From Clitoria ternatea (Eukaryota; Streptophyta; Magnoliopsida; Fabales; Fabaceae): a stretch of 64,000 nucleotides of DNA. The DNA is taken from assembly GCA_037962975.1 (NCBI GenBank), contig CM075675.1, forward strand, positions 44,934,501 to 44,998,500, given 5' to 3'. Of this stretch, positions 35,129-45,653 are shown piece by piece (position 1 is the stretch's first letter; each line of letters opens with the position of its first letter). Position numbers and translations under genes: made by a program. A model generated the notes under the pieces. It was not told where the DNA came from, searched no databases, and saw only the letters and a list, made by a program, of their open reading frames with translations.

Positions 35129-35478
35129 AAGATTATACAAATTTCTAGAATATTATACAAGTTTCTAGAATATTATAGAACCTTCTAGAATCTTCTACAA
35201 GGTTACTAGGAAACATCTAGGAAAATCTATTTATATCATTTACTTTTCTATGATATTCTAGACAAGACTATCTCTAGAACATTCTAGAGAATATTATAGT
35301 GATGGAGGATGCCTATAAATAGGCATGTTATCTCCTTATGTATGAATGAAGAAGTAATCAAGTTATCAATTCTTCATCCTTTGAGTGACTTATCCAAACT
35401 TCTTCAACTACCATTTTTAACTATCCAACTAATATACTTCAACAACCTTACCCACCACTAACAATCAAATCACCATCA
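35123..35478 (+). repeat. 3' LTR of element D
   Basis: Same 356 bases as the 5' LTR with one difference. It includes the heat-shock element (35178-35195) and the TATA box (35314-35321), so it could drive transcription into the flanking pseudogene. Confidence 0.95.
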
Positions 35479-35483
35479 CCTAC

Positions 35484-35860
35484 ATTCTCCCGGCACTCTT
35501 GCCATGAGCATATTGAACCTTTCCCACAATTCTCTCTCTGGTCAAATCCTGAGCTGAAAAAATGCAGAAAACTAGTTTCACTGTCTTTTGTTGACAATAG
35601 CTTAACAAGAAAAATGCCACCTTCCCTTGCTGAGCTACCTGTGTTGACTTACCTTGATCTTTCAGATAACAATCTCACTGATTCAATCCCATAAAGGCTT
35701 CAAAACTTGAAGCTTGCTCCTTCCAATGTTTCCTTTAACTAGTTATCAGGCAGAGTACCATACTATTTGGTTTCAGGTCTACCCGCCTCATTCTTGGAAA
35801 GAAACTCTGGCCTTTGTGGCCCCTCGATCTGTCCAGGAGGACTTCAACCGCCGAAGAAAC
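35484..35860 (+). pseudogene. LRR receptor-kinase fragment (At5g06940-like)
   Basis: Frames on the plus strand read LNLSHNSLSGQI, then RKLVSLSFVDNSLT, LAELPVLTYLDLSDNNLT, SGRVPYYLVSGLPASFLERN and SGLCGP. These are consecutive leucine-rich repeats and the cap that precedes the membrane segment of an inactive LRR receptor kinase. Stops (for example TGA near 35555 and TAA at about 35692) and frame changes break it, and no membrane span or kinase domain follows. Recent insertion of element D split this already dead fragment. Confidence 0.7.
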
Positions 35861-36146
35861 ATGCCGCAATCTCCGTCCTGTTGCCGAAGGGAGCATCAGA
35901 GGTTGATCCCCGAACTAGCCGCCTCAGGAAATTGGCTTCGGTCAACTGGTCCATTGTTAACTTCGTTATTGCTTCGTCGTTCGACGCTAAAATCGTCAAA
36001 ACGTAACCCTCCGAAACCAACCCTCCCATTTCGGTCGCCAACGCCGTTAGGTTTACTAGAATATCCACCATTTTGTTGTAACCGCCGTAATGCAACAACC
36101 TGTGGAAGAAGTCCTTCACCTGTCGCTTGTCGTTGAAGTCCTTCAC
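35844..36146 (-). pseudogene. Fasciclin-like (FLA) fragment
   Basis: The minus-strand frame reads LLHYGGYNKMVDILVNLTAL, then EMGGLVSEGYVLTILASNDE and AITKLTMDQLTE. This is the start of the C-terminal fasciclin domain of FLA15-18-type cell-surface proteins. The similarity stops after about 35930, where the frame continues with unrelated residues that overlap the plus-strand LRR fragment. No signal peptide, full fasciclin domain or start region exists, so it is a gene fragment joined to another gene fragment. Confidence 0.6.
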
Positions 36147-36170
36147 CTGCCTAGCCTAATTTTTTGAAAC

Positions 36171-37630
36171 ATTTGGGGCACAAGTGGAATTAATAATAAC
36201 ATAAAGATAACTAGTTGATAACCGGTTATTTTGGTCACCCAAAATAAAATTGACCATTAGATTTAATTTAACAGCTAGGAATACATGGTGCACCCAAGTC
36301 CACCTAAGAATCACCCATTTACAGCAAATTGATTATTACACCACCGGAATATATCTCTAGCTTACATAAGAAGGCAGAATATCAAAAAGAACTATTTCAA
36401 GTTAATATGGGTATGGAAAAGAATAACCATAAATGTTCTTTCCCCCTCTTCTTTCTTTAGCTTTCGATTTTCATAAGCACAAGTCACAATCACAAATCTT
36501 TTGCTATGGAGTAACATTAGGTGCACCTACATTACATCATTCACTGTAAAGAAAAAGATGGCAATAATTCACGCTTATAATTTTATGAAGAACAGAGATA
36601 TAATCGTGCTTTGATCATAAAGAATGAGGCATGAACCCTTATTGGTCTCACTAACACTAACGACAACCTATCACTACTTAACAAGAAATATACATTACTA
36701 AATATATTTAGACTAAATTATGAATTTCGGGAAAATAATTTACTGACATCCTTTTTTAGAAAAACGTTTTTAAATGTAATTATTTCTTTAAAATCAATTT
36801 CTATTCAGATATACTATTAAATTAAATTAATTAGACAAACAAGAGCAGAATAGATCAACATGTGCGAGAAACTGGCTACAAGAACCAAACATCAGCCAAC
36901 AATTCACTGTTAAAACTTAAAAGCCTACTACATTATTCAATGTGAAGAAGGCGACAATTCCATTTCACAATTGACAATTTTATAGAGAAAAAAAGACACA
37001 AAATCGTGCGTTTGTATAAAGTATGGAATATGGAATAACACATGCACATTCCAGAGTCTCAAAACATTATGCAATGACGACAGAGCTGTCACTCTTTAAT
37101 GAAACATGCACATTGCAAATTAAAGAAAATAATACTTTCATACAGCTATTTGACAAGATTTTTTCATTTATAGAGAAGCCATTATACCACTAAAATCTCC
37201 CCTGCTCCTCGCACGTGCTACTAAATTTGAGTGTCCACTAAACATAATGGAATCCTTGCAGTTTCAAAATGTGTAGTTCTTCTAAATCAAATCATTAAAA
37301 TTCATATTTAAAAGAAAAACTTATCATTTAATAAAACAAAGACGCACTTCTTTTAACCGTCTGAATCCCAATTCGCAACTGGACAAACAAGAGCAGAGTA
37401 AAACTAAATGCCAAGAACAAGCTATCCACAATATCCAGCAGTAACACAATCACATCTAAAATCCCAAGTAGGACATTTATATATCATCATCATATGTCAC
37501 ATGACCACACCATTGTTGCATGCGATCATAAAATCATTACCCATGTGCCACCAAAACGAAAATACACAACCCATCTGATATATTAGAATAACACAACATC
37601 TATTATTAGATTAAAAGGCATTCCATGAAT
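36171..37630. other. AT-rich intergenic DNA
   Basis: No open frame with recognisable content and no repeat boundary found. The right end should contain the 3' untranslated region of the minus-strand glutaredoxin-like gene. Confidence 0.5.
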
Positions 37631-37908
37631 CTCATCATAAACTATCATGGACTACAATGTTCACCAGATTCTTATACACCACTACATATTTACATCGTCC
37701 AAAGGAATTATACAAATTATAAACATCCCCGATTCCCCATTCCCAAACACAGGCTTTTGCATTTGAATTATTAAAAAAAAAGAGAGAGAAAAAATCACAC
37801 CCTTGAACTAAACAAAACGCATGTTCAACGGAGCGCAAAGCAAACCAACCCACCACGATTATAGATTCAAACAAGTGTGTTTGAAAAATTGAAAACCTGA
37901 GGAACCAA

Positions 37909-38676
37909 TCAAGAACAGCAATAAGGGCACCGAACGAGTCCATTCTCGTTGCACTCCAAGCACTTCTTCAACAACCCTTCATCCTCATCAAAAAACTTTC
38001 GACTCCCACTACAATTTTCACACGGCACAAACCTCACATCGCCACAACTCTCACAAACGAACCCTGGCTTCAGCTTCGGGAACCCTTCTAGAACCTTCCC
38101 CAACTCGCCACTCTCGAACAGGTTCTTAATCACATCCGCACCACCGATAAATTTCCCTCTTACGAACACCTGAGGAAGTGACACGTGTCGCTCTCCCAGC
38201 ACGCGCTGCAATTCCTCCCTGTAAGCATAATCCATCGACACGTCCCTTTCGTCCACCCAAACCCTAAACCCTTTCAGAATCATGCGAACCGCGTTGCAAT
38301 CTTCGAACGTCCTCCGAATCCCTCTAAGGCTCGTCAAATACACCACGATTCGGTCCTCCGTGCCTGTTAATCGGAACGGCGTGAAGGAATCCGAACCCTT
38401 CGCACGCGATTTCGGCGATTCCGATTCCGATTCTGCTTCCGGACATGCTGGCAAGCGCTTTGAATTCGAAGAGTCTTTCGAAGATTCGAACAAATTGCAG
38501 AGCTTCTTCACCATTTTTCCGCGGATTGAGCTTTTCGCCGATACCATTGAACCATAAAATCCGCTCAGCGAACCGGAACGGTCCAGCTGGTGGTTGTGGA
38601 GGTAGGGTTTCTGCGAAGACTCCGATTTCGACGAGTGAATCGTGTTCGACCGGTTGAAGAACGCGAACCTCGACAT
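37909..38676 (-). CDS. Glutaredoxin-like protein with C-terminal CxxC zinc finger
   Basis: A single-exon gene of 255 residues. The first 105 residues are Ser/Lys-rich and probably disordered. Residues 108-200 form a glutaredoxin fold: IVVYLTSLRGIRRTF, then VDERDVSMD, the cis-proline segment SLPQVFVRG and GGADVIKNL. The catalytic CxxC is absent; SLRG (116-119) stands in its place and the only cysteine nearby is Cys127. Four CxxC pairs follow at 208-211, 219-222, 239-242 and 250-253, a DnaJ-like zinc-binding tail. This layout defines the plant family of At5g39865/At3g28850-type proteins. A thiol-reductase function by the classical mechanism is therefore unlikely, and glutathione binding or protein interaction is possible. 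The length and intact frame suggest a functional gene. Confidence 0.9.
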   Translation of the reverse strand: MSRFAFFNRSNTIHSSKSESSQKPYLHNHQLDRSGSLSGFYGSMVSAKSSIRGKMVKKLCNLFESSKDSSNSKRLPACPEAESESESPKSRAKGSDSFTPFRLTGTEDRIVVYLTSLRGIRRTFEDCNAVRMILKGFRVWVDERDVSMDYAYREELQRVLGERHVSLPQVFVRGKFIGGADVIKNLFESGELGKVLEGFPKLKPGFVCESCGDVRFVPCENCSGSRKFFDEDEGLLKKCLECNENGLVRCPYCCS

Positions 38677-39180
38677 CTTCGAGAATCAATCACAATCGAG
38701 TTCCCTGCATGCAAAGAACCAAGAGGTTTCAATCTGTTTAGGGTTTCTTTTGAGAATTATCAACAAAATCGAGCTCAATTTGGGAAATTTTGTTTTGGTT
38801 TTGGTTTTCTTTTGAAAGAATCAGCGAATATAGTGACTTTCTCTCACCTTAGGAATGACGCGGCGGCTGATGGCGGTGAAGTTGCTCCGGCGCGGCGGCG
38901 AGGGATGGCGACGGGACAAGGGAAACTTACGAGGTAATTTCCTTCTTTTTTTTTTTGCTATGATTTTTTTTTCTTGTGTTGCGTTATATGGGTATGATGA
39001 TGTTTTCTGTTGTTTGTTTTGTTAATTTATGTTTCTTGGATGTCTTGGTTGTGTGTTGTATTGTGTTTGAGTAGAGAGAGGATTGAAACAAGAAGTTGGG
39101 TTTCTGTTACTTGATGCAGTTGGCTTCGTGAGATGAAGAGAAAGAGTCAGAGAGATAAGGGTTGGCTTGGCTAGCCTGAC
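38677..39180 (-). promoter_or_regulatory. Leader and promoter side of the glutaredoxin-like gene
   Basis: On the minus strand the start codon is preceded by TTTGCATGCAG (about 38705-38715), which could be the acceptor of a leader intron. A GC-rich stretch at 38855-38935 looks like a leader exon. No TATA box was identified with confidence. Confidence 0.35.
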
Positions 39181-41591
39181 CTATCGGCAACGGCCACAAT
39201 TTATACACACACAATATTTATAAAATCAATATTAACATTTCAGAAACAAGCTAAATGATTTCAAATAAATTATTTCTATTTCGTGGTAAAATTATAAAAA
39301 TGATGTAAAATATTTTGTAGTAGTTAAATGTGTACTGAAATTAATTACTTGATAGCTATAAAATAGAAAAATAATCTATAATCTATTAGCTTTTTTTTTG
39401 TAATCTGTGAAATCCCAGTTTATAAATTATTATCCAATTTTGATATAAGTTATTAAATAAGATATAGACTTTGTTTCACGTATTTTTTTTTTAACAATTT
39501 TACTTTTAAATTAAGAACTTTTAAAATAAATAAGAAGTTATATATTAAGAGTTTATGTAATAAATTAATAATAATTTATACTTTAAATTTAATTGTAAAT
39601 CTTATTAGAATAAATAAAAAATAACTTATTTTAATAAACTAACTTATCAAAATAAAACAAGAACAACTTGTCATAAAATATTTTCATAGGCACCATATAA
39701 GCTTTTTTCAAACTTACGAGTTTTTAGATTTTTTAACCAAAAATTTACTTTTAAATTAAAAGCTGGTTGGGAAAATATTTTTATGAAAATTTTAATTTCA
39801 TAAACAAACTTAATTAACTTGAAAGATTAATTTTACTAAATATCTCCTTAATCCTAATCAACGAAATGTTTTTACAATTTTAATGAAGAACAAATGTAAT
39901 CATTTAATGTTGATCTGATAAATATAAACTTCAATGGTTAATAAAGTCATTTTCTTCACCACGACAGAAGAATAAGGAAGAAACAATTAACTAAATATGA
40001 CACTTCTTGTATTTATCATTAATTTTCATTTATTTTCCACCCGGTAAGAAAAAATCTTCAATTTTTATTACTAAGCATGTTTAATTCATTGTATTTATTT
40101 ATCATTCTTTGCAATCATCATGATTAGGACTATCAAGAGTTTCGTCTTCTGAAAATTTTAAAATTTATGTTTAGTAGTTTATCTATTATTCATGAGATAA
40201 AAAAAGAGAGTTATCAAATATTGTGTTTATTCTATGAATGATCATTTGTTCTTGTGAAATTCTTGTTAAATTAAGAGATAATTATCAAATATTTTGTTGT
40301 TTGTTAGTTCTTGATATTTTAGGCTTTTGTTCTTGTTTTTTTCTTTTTATACTTGTTTAATCATCTGGAATATTTGAAAGAAGAGAAGAAATTGTTTGAG
40401 TGGGAATGTAAAAGGAAATATTTTAGTGATAAAAAATAATAAAAAAACAAAGGTAGGGCGGGAAAAAAATGTGTTAAAAGAAGTTAAAAAAAAAGCAACT
40501 TGAAGCTAATTCTAGTACTTTTCGATTAAAAGTTCTGTATTAATATTTTATTTAAAAAAAAGAAAATCAAATTTAAAAAAAAAGTGGAGAAGAGAAGTAA
40601 AAAAAACGAATACATAACTAGATAAAAAGAATAACATATCCAAAATACTGAGTGTAAACGCATACTATATATTGTCACCTCCTAAAAGTTGCCCATTGTG
40701 GCTGAGGGAATTTCTAATTTATTTAACATTTCAAGAGAATTTTTGTTTTTATAATATCAAATAATAAATAATTTTATGTTAATAGAAATAGAATTTAATT
40801 ATGATATATGGTTAATAGAAAAATTTGATACTATTGTCAATCAATATCACTCTAGATATAACTTTTAGTATGGGCAGTACAAATTTTTCGTTTATATAGT
40901 AATTTTTTTTAACAGATAACATTTTTTTATTAGATGATAATGTTTGGACATTTTATTGTAACTAAATTCATAAAAAATAACAAAGTATATAATCTATTTA
41001 TATCATCACATTCGTTTTTGTCAATAAAACATCTTTTATTTTATTTCATTTATTCATATTTGATTCTTTATCTGAATAAAATTTCATAATTAAAATGGAG
41101 CAACTAAAATCACACAAATAATGTAGTTGGATACTAAAAGTATAATTAACTCAAAAGGAAAGATAAAGGCTGTGTTGTTGGGGTTTCATTTTTCGCATTT
41201 GGATTTTAGAGAAAAAAACCAGCAAGGAGTGCTGTTGCTTTGTTTCATATTGAAATGAATGTATGATATATATTTTTGTTTTTTCTTTTCTCCCTTTTAT
41301 GGTGGCATGGCAACATAGCACAGCAGCCACCTACCCACTTTTGTTTTTGTTGTGGCCCACCAGCTACCTCTTTTTGAAGAAAGTACGCGGTTAGCCCTTA
41401 TCATACGACCAAAATCAAGACCTTATGATAAAAAATTAAAAAAAAGACTCCGTCAAATAGTTCAAGAGTTATTTAAGGTCACCCCAGACCAAAAATAAAA
41501 AAGAAGTAATAAACAATTCTGCTCTATCCCGCTACGGTGCTCCGCTACAGGGTTGACTATCGATGTTTCACAACATTTATACAAATAAAAA
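39181..41591. other. AT-rich intergenic DNA
   Basis: About 2.4 kb of AT-rich sequence without a recognised gene, repeat end or structured element. The stretch at 41300-41590 is somewhat less AT-rich but has no clear content. It ends at the target duplication of element A. Confidence 0.5.
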
Positions 41592-41596
41592 CATTC

Positions 41597-41810
41597 TATT
41601 ATGAATATTTTAATAATATTAGATGTACACATTTAGCCTATAAAATAGGACTCCATGGCAAGTATGAGAACTACTTCTCATTTCCACTTCAACTTCATTA
41701 CTCTCTCTAATTCTCTTTACTCCTTCTTCTTTCTTACTTCAAATTTAATTCCCTACTTTCATTTCCTCCAAACTTCAATTTCTATTGCTAAGTTATAAGT
41801 TTTCATAACA
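41597..41810 (+). repeat. 5' LTR of element A
   Basis: Short LTR with TA...CA ends, followed directly by CGTTATCAGCACCAG (41811-41825), the kind of sequence that often follows the 5' LTR of plant Copia elements and acts as primer site. The 3' LTR differs by only a handful of bases. Confidence 0.92.
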
Positions 41811-42464
41811 CGTTATCAGCACCAGGTTCTGACGAACAAGACTAAGAGAGGTAATATATGATTATTATTATTCTTCTTTATAATTTCAATTTATATATTT
41901 ATGTATATATTATAAAAGTTCCTGAAGAACTTATATTTTAAACATCCTAGAAGGATGTATAAAACTATATCTATATCATAAAAAAAATATAAGTTCCTGA
42001 AGAACTTATTCATAAACATCCCTGCAGGATGTATAAAATTGATAGTCAAATAATTCAGAATTCTTGAAGAATTCTTAAAAGTATTTATTGATAGTTCCTC
42101 AAGAATTATAACAATTTAAAATAATAATAATAAATAAATATATAAATCATACATTTAATTATTTCATAATATTTTTAGCAGATTACATGATTATTATATA
42201 TACTGATTTCTTGATGTTGTAATTGCCATTATTTGCTATTATTTTATGATATTGATGTTGCAATTGCCATTATTTTATGATTTCCACTATTTCACTTTGC
42301 CAATTTTGATTACCTGCTGCACTCCACTGTAACACTTAGCTAATATTGCTTACATAGCGCACTTCATTTTGTGTCAATTATGTTATTTGCCTTTTAAATT
42401 GAATATTAGCTAGTGCATGTGATTATTATCTCCTGATTGAATATTAGCTATATATATATATATA

Positions 42465-42933
42465 GGGATGGCAAAACGGGTCAGGCTCAACAGGCTGGCC
42501 CGCCAAGCCCACCAAATTTAGCGGGGCGGACAAGAATTTTTAGCCCTCCTCCTGCCATTGGCGGGCCAAAACCTTGGCGGGGCGGGCCGGCCCGACGGGC
42601 CCCCGCTAAAAGAAAAAAATATAAATATTACTAATTTATACTTTATTTTATTAAAATATATACTTTGATTTTTTAAAATTAAAAAAAAAGTAACATCACT
42701 TACTATTTATACATTTCTTTTAATAATATTTTCTTTAATTTTTTTAAAAATTATTTTTCTAATTTTTTAATCTTAATTTGACATATTTTTTTTAAAAAAA
42801 TTACAATTTTAACTTTGGCGAGTCCTGAATTTTGACCCGTTTAACTTGGCGGGGTGGGCCAGCCCGACCCGCTTTTTGGCGGGCTTTGGCGGGGCGGGTC
42901 ATGGCCCAGCAGGCCAGCCCGTTTTGCCATCCC
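42465..42933. mobile_element. MITE with perfect GGGATGGCAAAACGGG terminal repeats
   Basis: Perfect 16-base inverted ends: GGGATGGCAAAACGGG at 42465-42480 and its complement at 42918-42933. The flanks are TATATATA on each side, compatible with an 8-base target duplication of hAT type but not provable in a TA run. The interior has GC-rich GGCGGGGCGGGCC words near both ends and an AT-rich core. No coding. It sits between the 5' LTR and gag of element A. Confidence 0.85.
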
Positions 42934-43101
42934 TATATATATATATATTAGCTACTACACTAATTACACATTAAATAGATTAATATTATTTATAGTTCAA
43001 GATAATTTAATAAAATTAATTTCTACACTCATAATTAGTATTTATAAATAATTAATATATTTTATATAAATAAAAGAATTAATAAATAATATACACATTA
43101 G

Positions 43102-43156
43102 AGAATCGAACCCAAGTTTATTAAATGATAAATTATCACTCTACCACTAGACCACT
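43102..43156 (-). repeat. tRNA-Gly-like pol III promoter pair (SINE head or tRNA relic)
   Basis: On the minus strand, AGTGGTCTAGTGGTAGAG (A-box region, 43156-43139) is followed after about 25 bases by GGGTTCGATTCT (B-box region, 43113-43102). Both match plant tRNA-Gly strongly, while the anticodon arm between them is degenerate and the acceptor stem does not pair. This is the signature of a tRNA-derived SINE head or a decayed tRNA gene, lying in the leader of element A. Confidence 0.6.
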
Positions 43157-43393
43157 AGTATTTAAATGATGTTTTATGGAAATTTTAAATTTTCAATACT
43201 GGATCATTATGTGAAGTTTTATAAGTTAATTTATAAGTTACTCTATCTAAATAAAAAAATAAAAAATATTTATAATTATTATTGACTTGTTATGATTATT
43301 GTTATTACCATCATTATAATGATAATTATAACTAATATATTTATTGAAGTATTATCTAACTTATTATTTGTAATTTCTTGCATAGAAATACAT

Positions 43394-44227
43394 ATGGCAA
43401 ATATTACCAACCTTGAGTTTGTGGCCCTTGATATTACTAGCAAGAACTATTTATCATGGACATTGGATGCTGAAATCCATTTAGATGCAAAAGGTCTTGA
43501 GGAAACAATTAAAGATGGAAATAATGCATCTAGTCAGAAGAAGGCTAAAGTCATGATCTTTTTACGCCATAATATCCATGAAGGGTTAAAAAATGAATAT
43601 TTAACAGTTAAAAACCCCTTTATTCTGTGGAATAATTTAAAAGAGAGATACGACCATCAAAAGGATATAATTCTTCCAAAAGCCCGTTATGAATGGTTGC
43701 ATTTACGTTTACAAGATTTTAAATTTGTAAATGAATATAATTATGCAATGTTTAGGATTACTTCAAGATTGAAATTGTGTGGAGAAAAGGTCACTGAAAG
43801 TGATATGTTAGAAAAGACATTCTTCACTTTTCATACATCTAATATGCTCCTGCAGCAGCAATATCGTCAAAAGGGCTTTACTAAATACTCAAAATTGATT
43901 ACTTGTCTCCTTGTGGCTGAGCAAAATAATGAATTGCTTATGCAAAATCATGAATCTCGTCCAACTGGAACTGCTCCATTCCCAGAAGTGAATGTAGCAA
44001 CACACGATCATCATACTCATGGTCGTGGTCGTGGCCGTAGTCGCGGTCATGGACGAGGTAATGCTCGGGGACATGGTATTGGTTGTAGTCGTGGATATGG
44101 TTATGGCCGTGGTCATGATCGAAATGATAAGAGATCATCATTCACATGGAAAAATAAAGAACATATGAAAAAAGGGACAAATGCTCATATGAATTTGTTT
44201 TGTTGTAAATTCTGTCTTTATCAATAA
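43394..44227 (+). pseudogene. Element A gag
   Basis: The ATG at 43394 opens a frame reading MANITNLEFVALDITSKNYL, with LSWTLDAEIHLDAKGL and NNLKERYDHQKDIILP, the capsid-like gag of Copia elements, followed by a Gly/Arg/His-rich tail. The CCHC zinc knuckle expected after that tail is absent; the frame ends in unrelated LFCCKFCLYQ. A 15-base word AATGCTCATATGAAT occurs at about 44183 and again at 44298, bracketing the anomalous 110 bases. About 100 bases of open sequence upstream of the ATG are not expected to be coding. Confidence 0.8.
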
Positions 44228-44297
44228 AATTTTATGTTAAATATTATTGTTAATTATATTTTTACTTATGATTTATTTTTATTTATTTAATGAAGAA

Positions 44298-45640
44298 TGA
44301 ATGCTCATATGAATGACGAAGATATATGTCTCGCAGACAGTGCAACAACTCATACCATTCTCAAGAATGAGAAATATTTCTACCATATAGTAAAATAAGA
44401 AGCAAATGTTAATACAATATCTGGTAGTATAAATATAATTGAAGGCTCCGGCAGAGCCCGTATTTTGTTACCTGGAGGAATAAAATTGCACATTGAAAGT
44501 GCATTATATTCTAAGAAGTCTCAAAGAAATTTGTTGAGTTTTAAGGATATCTGCAGAAATGGATACCATATTGAGACCACAAATGAAGGAAATGATGAAT
44601 ATCTATACATTACAAAGTTAATTTCTGATAAGAAATGTATATTGAAAAAATTGCCTTCATTTTCCTCCGGTTTATACTACACATATATTAGTACAATTGA
44701 AACAAATACTATAGTAAACCAGAAGTTTACAAATAAGAATAACTTTGTTATTTGACATGAACGGTTAGGCCATCATGGAACAATAATGATGTGAAAAATA
44801 GTTGAGAATTCAAATGGTCATTGCTTGTCCAACAGACAAATTCTCTAAACTAATAATTTCTCATGTGCTGCTTGCTCTCAAGGGAAATTAATTACTCAAC
44901 CATCACCAATGAAAATTGGAAGTGAATCACTCATATTTTTAGAGCGTATACAAGGTGATATTTGTGGGCCAATACACCCTTCATGTGGACCATTTAGATA
45001 TTTTATGGTTTTAATTGATGCATCAACTAGATGGTCACATGTTTGCTTATTGTCAACTCGCAACCAGGCGTTTACGAGATTACTAGCTCAATTAATTCGT
45101 TTAAGAGCTCATTTTCCTAATTATCCAATTAAGAAAATATGCCTTGATAACACTGGTGAATTCACATCTCAATCATTTAATGATTATTATATGTCAATTA
45201 GAATTGATGTTGAACATTCTGTAGCACATGTTCATACACAAAATGGACTTGCTGAATCATTGATTAAATGTTTGAAATTGATTGCGAGACCATTATTAAT
45301 GAGATCAAAACTCCCAATTTCAACTTGGGGACATGCAATCTTGCATGCAGCAGCACTAATTCGCATCAGGCCTACAAGTTATCATGAATATTCCCCTTTG
45401 CAATTGGTTCATGGTAAAGAACCAAATATTTTCCATCTAAGAATTTTTGGAAGTGCGGTATATGTTCCTATTTCTCCTCCACAACGCACTAAAATGGGAC
45501 CTCAAAGAAGGTTGGGGATATATGTTGGGTATGAAAGTCCATCTATAATAAAAATAGCTTGAACCCTTAACAGTTGATTTATTTATAGCTTGTTTTGCTG
45601 ATTGTCATTTTGATGAATCTATTTTTCCACCATTAGGGGG
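44298..45640 (+). pseudogene. Element A protease and integrase
   Basis: Protease region: DICLADSATTHTILKNEKYF has the DSAT form of the active site used by this Copia group. After stops at 44396 and 44755 the integrase follows: HERLGHHG, CSQGKL, then GDICGPIHPSCGPFRYF, LDNTGEFTSQSFNDYY and HVHTQNGLAES, containing the D-D-E positions, and ending GYESPSIIK. Several stops and a frame shift at about 45562 kill it. Confidence 0.85.
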
Positions 45641-45653
45641 AGAAAATAAACAG

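Larger units (their letters stand above)
30705..35478 (+). mobile_element. Copia element D, young and nearly intact (4774 bp)
   Basis: Two 356-bp LTRs (30705-31060 and 35123-35478) differ at a single position that I could find, 30713 versus 35131. The element is bounded by a perfect CCTAC duplication (30700-30704, 35479-35483). A tRNA-Met-like primer site and an AGGAGGAG polypurine tract are in place, and the polyprotein has gag, protease, integrase, reverse transcriptase and RNase H in Copia order. The only clear lesion is one frameshift near 33885. Nearly identical LTRs imply a recent insertion. Confidence 0.95.

Noticed and set aside
38590..38937. Plus-strand 115-residue frame opposite the glutaredoxin-like gene
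   Set aside because: It overlaps the start and leader of a well-supported minus-strand gene and has no recognisable domain.
43102..43156. A functional tRNA-Gly gene
   Set aside because: Only the A and B boxes are conserved; the acceptor stem does not pair and the anticodon arm is degenerate.
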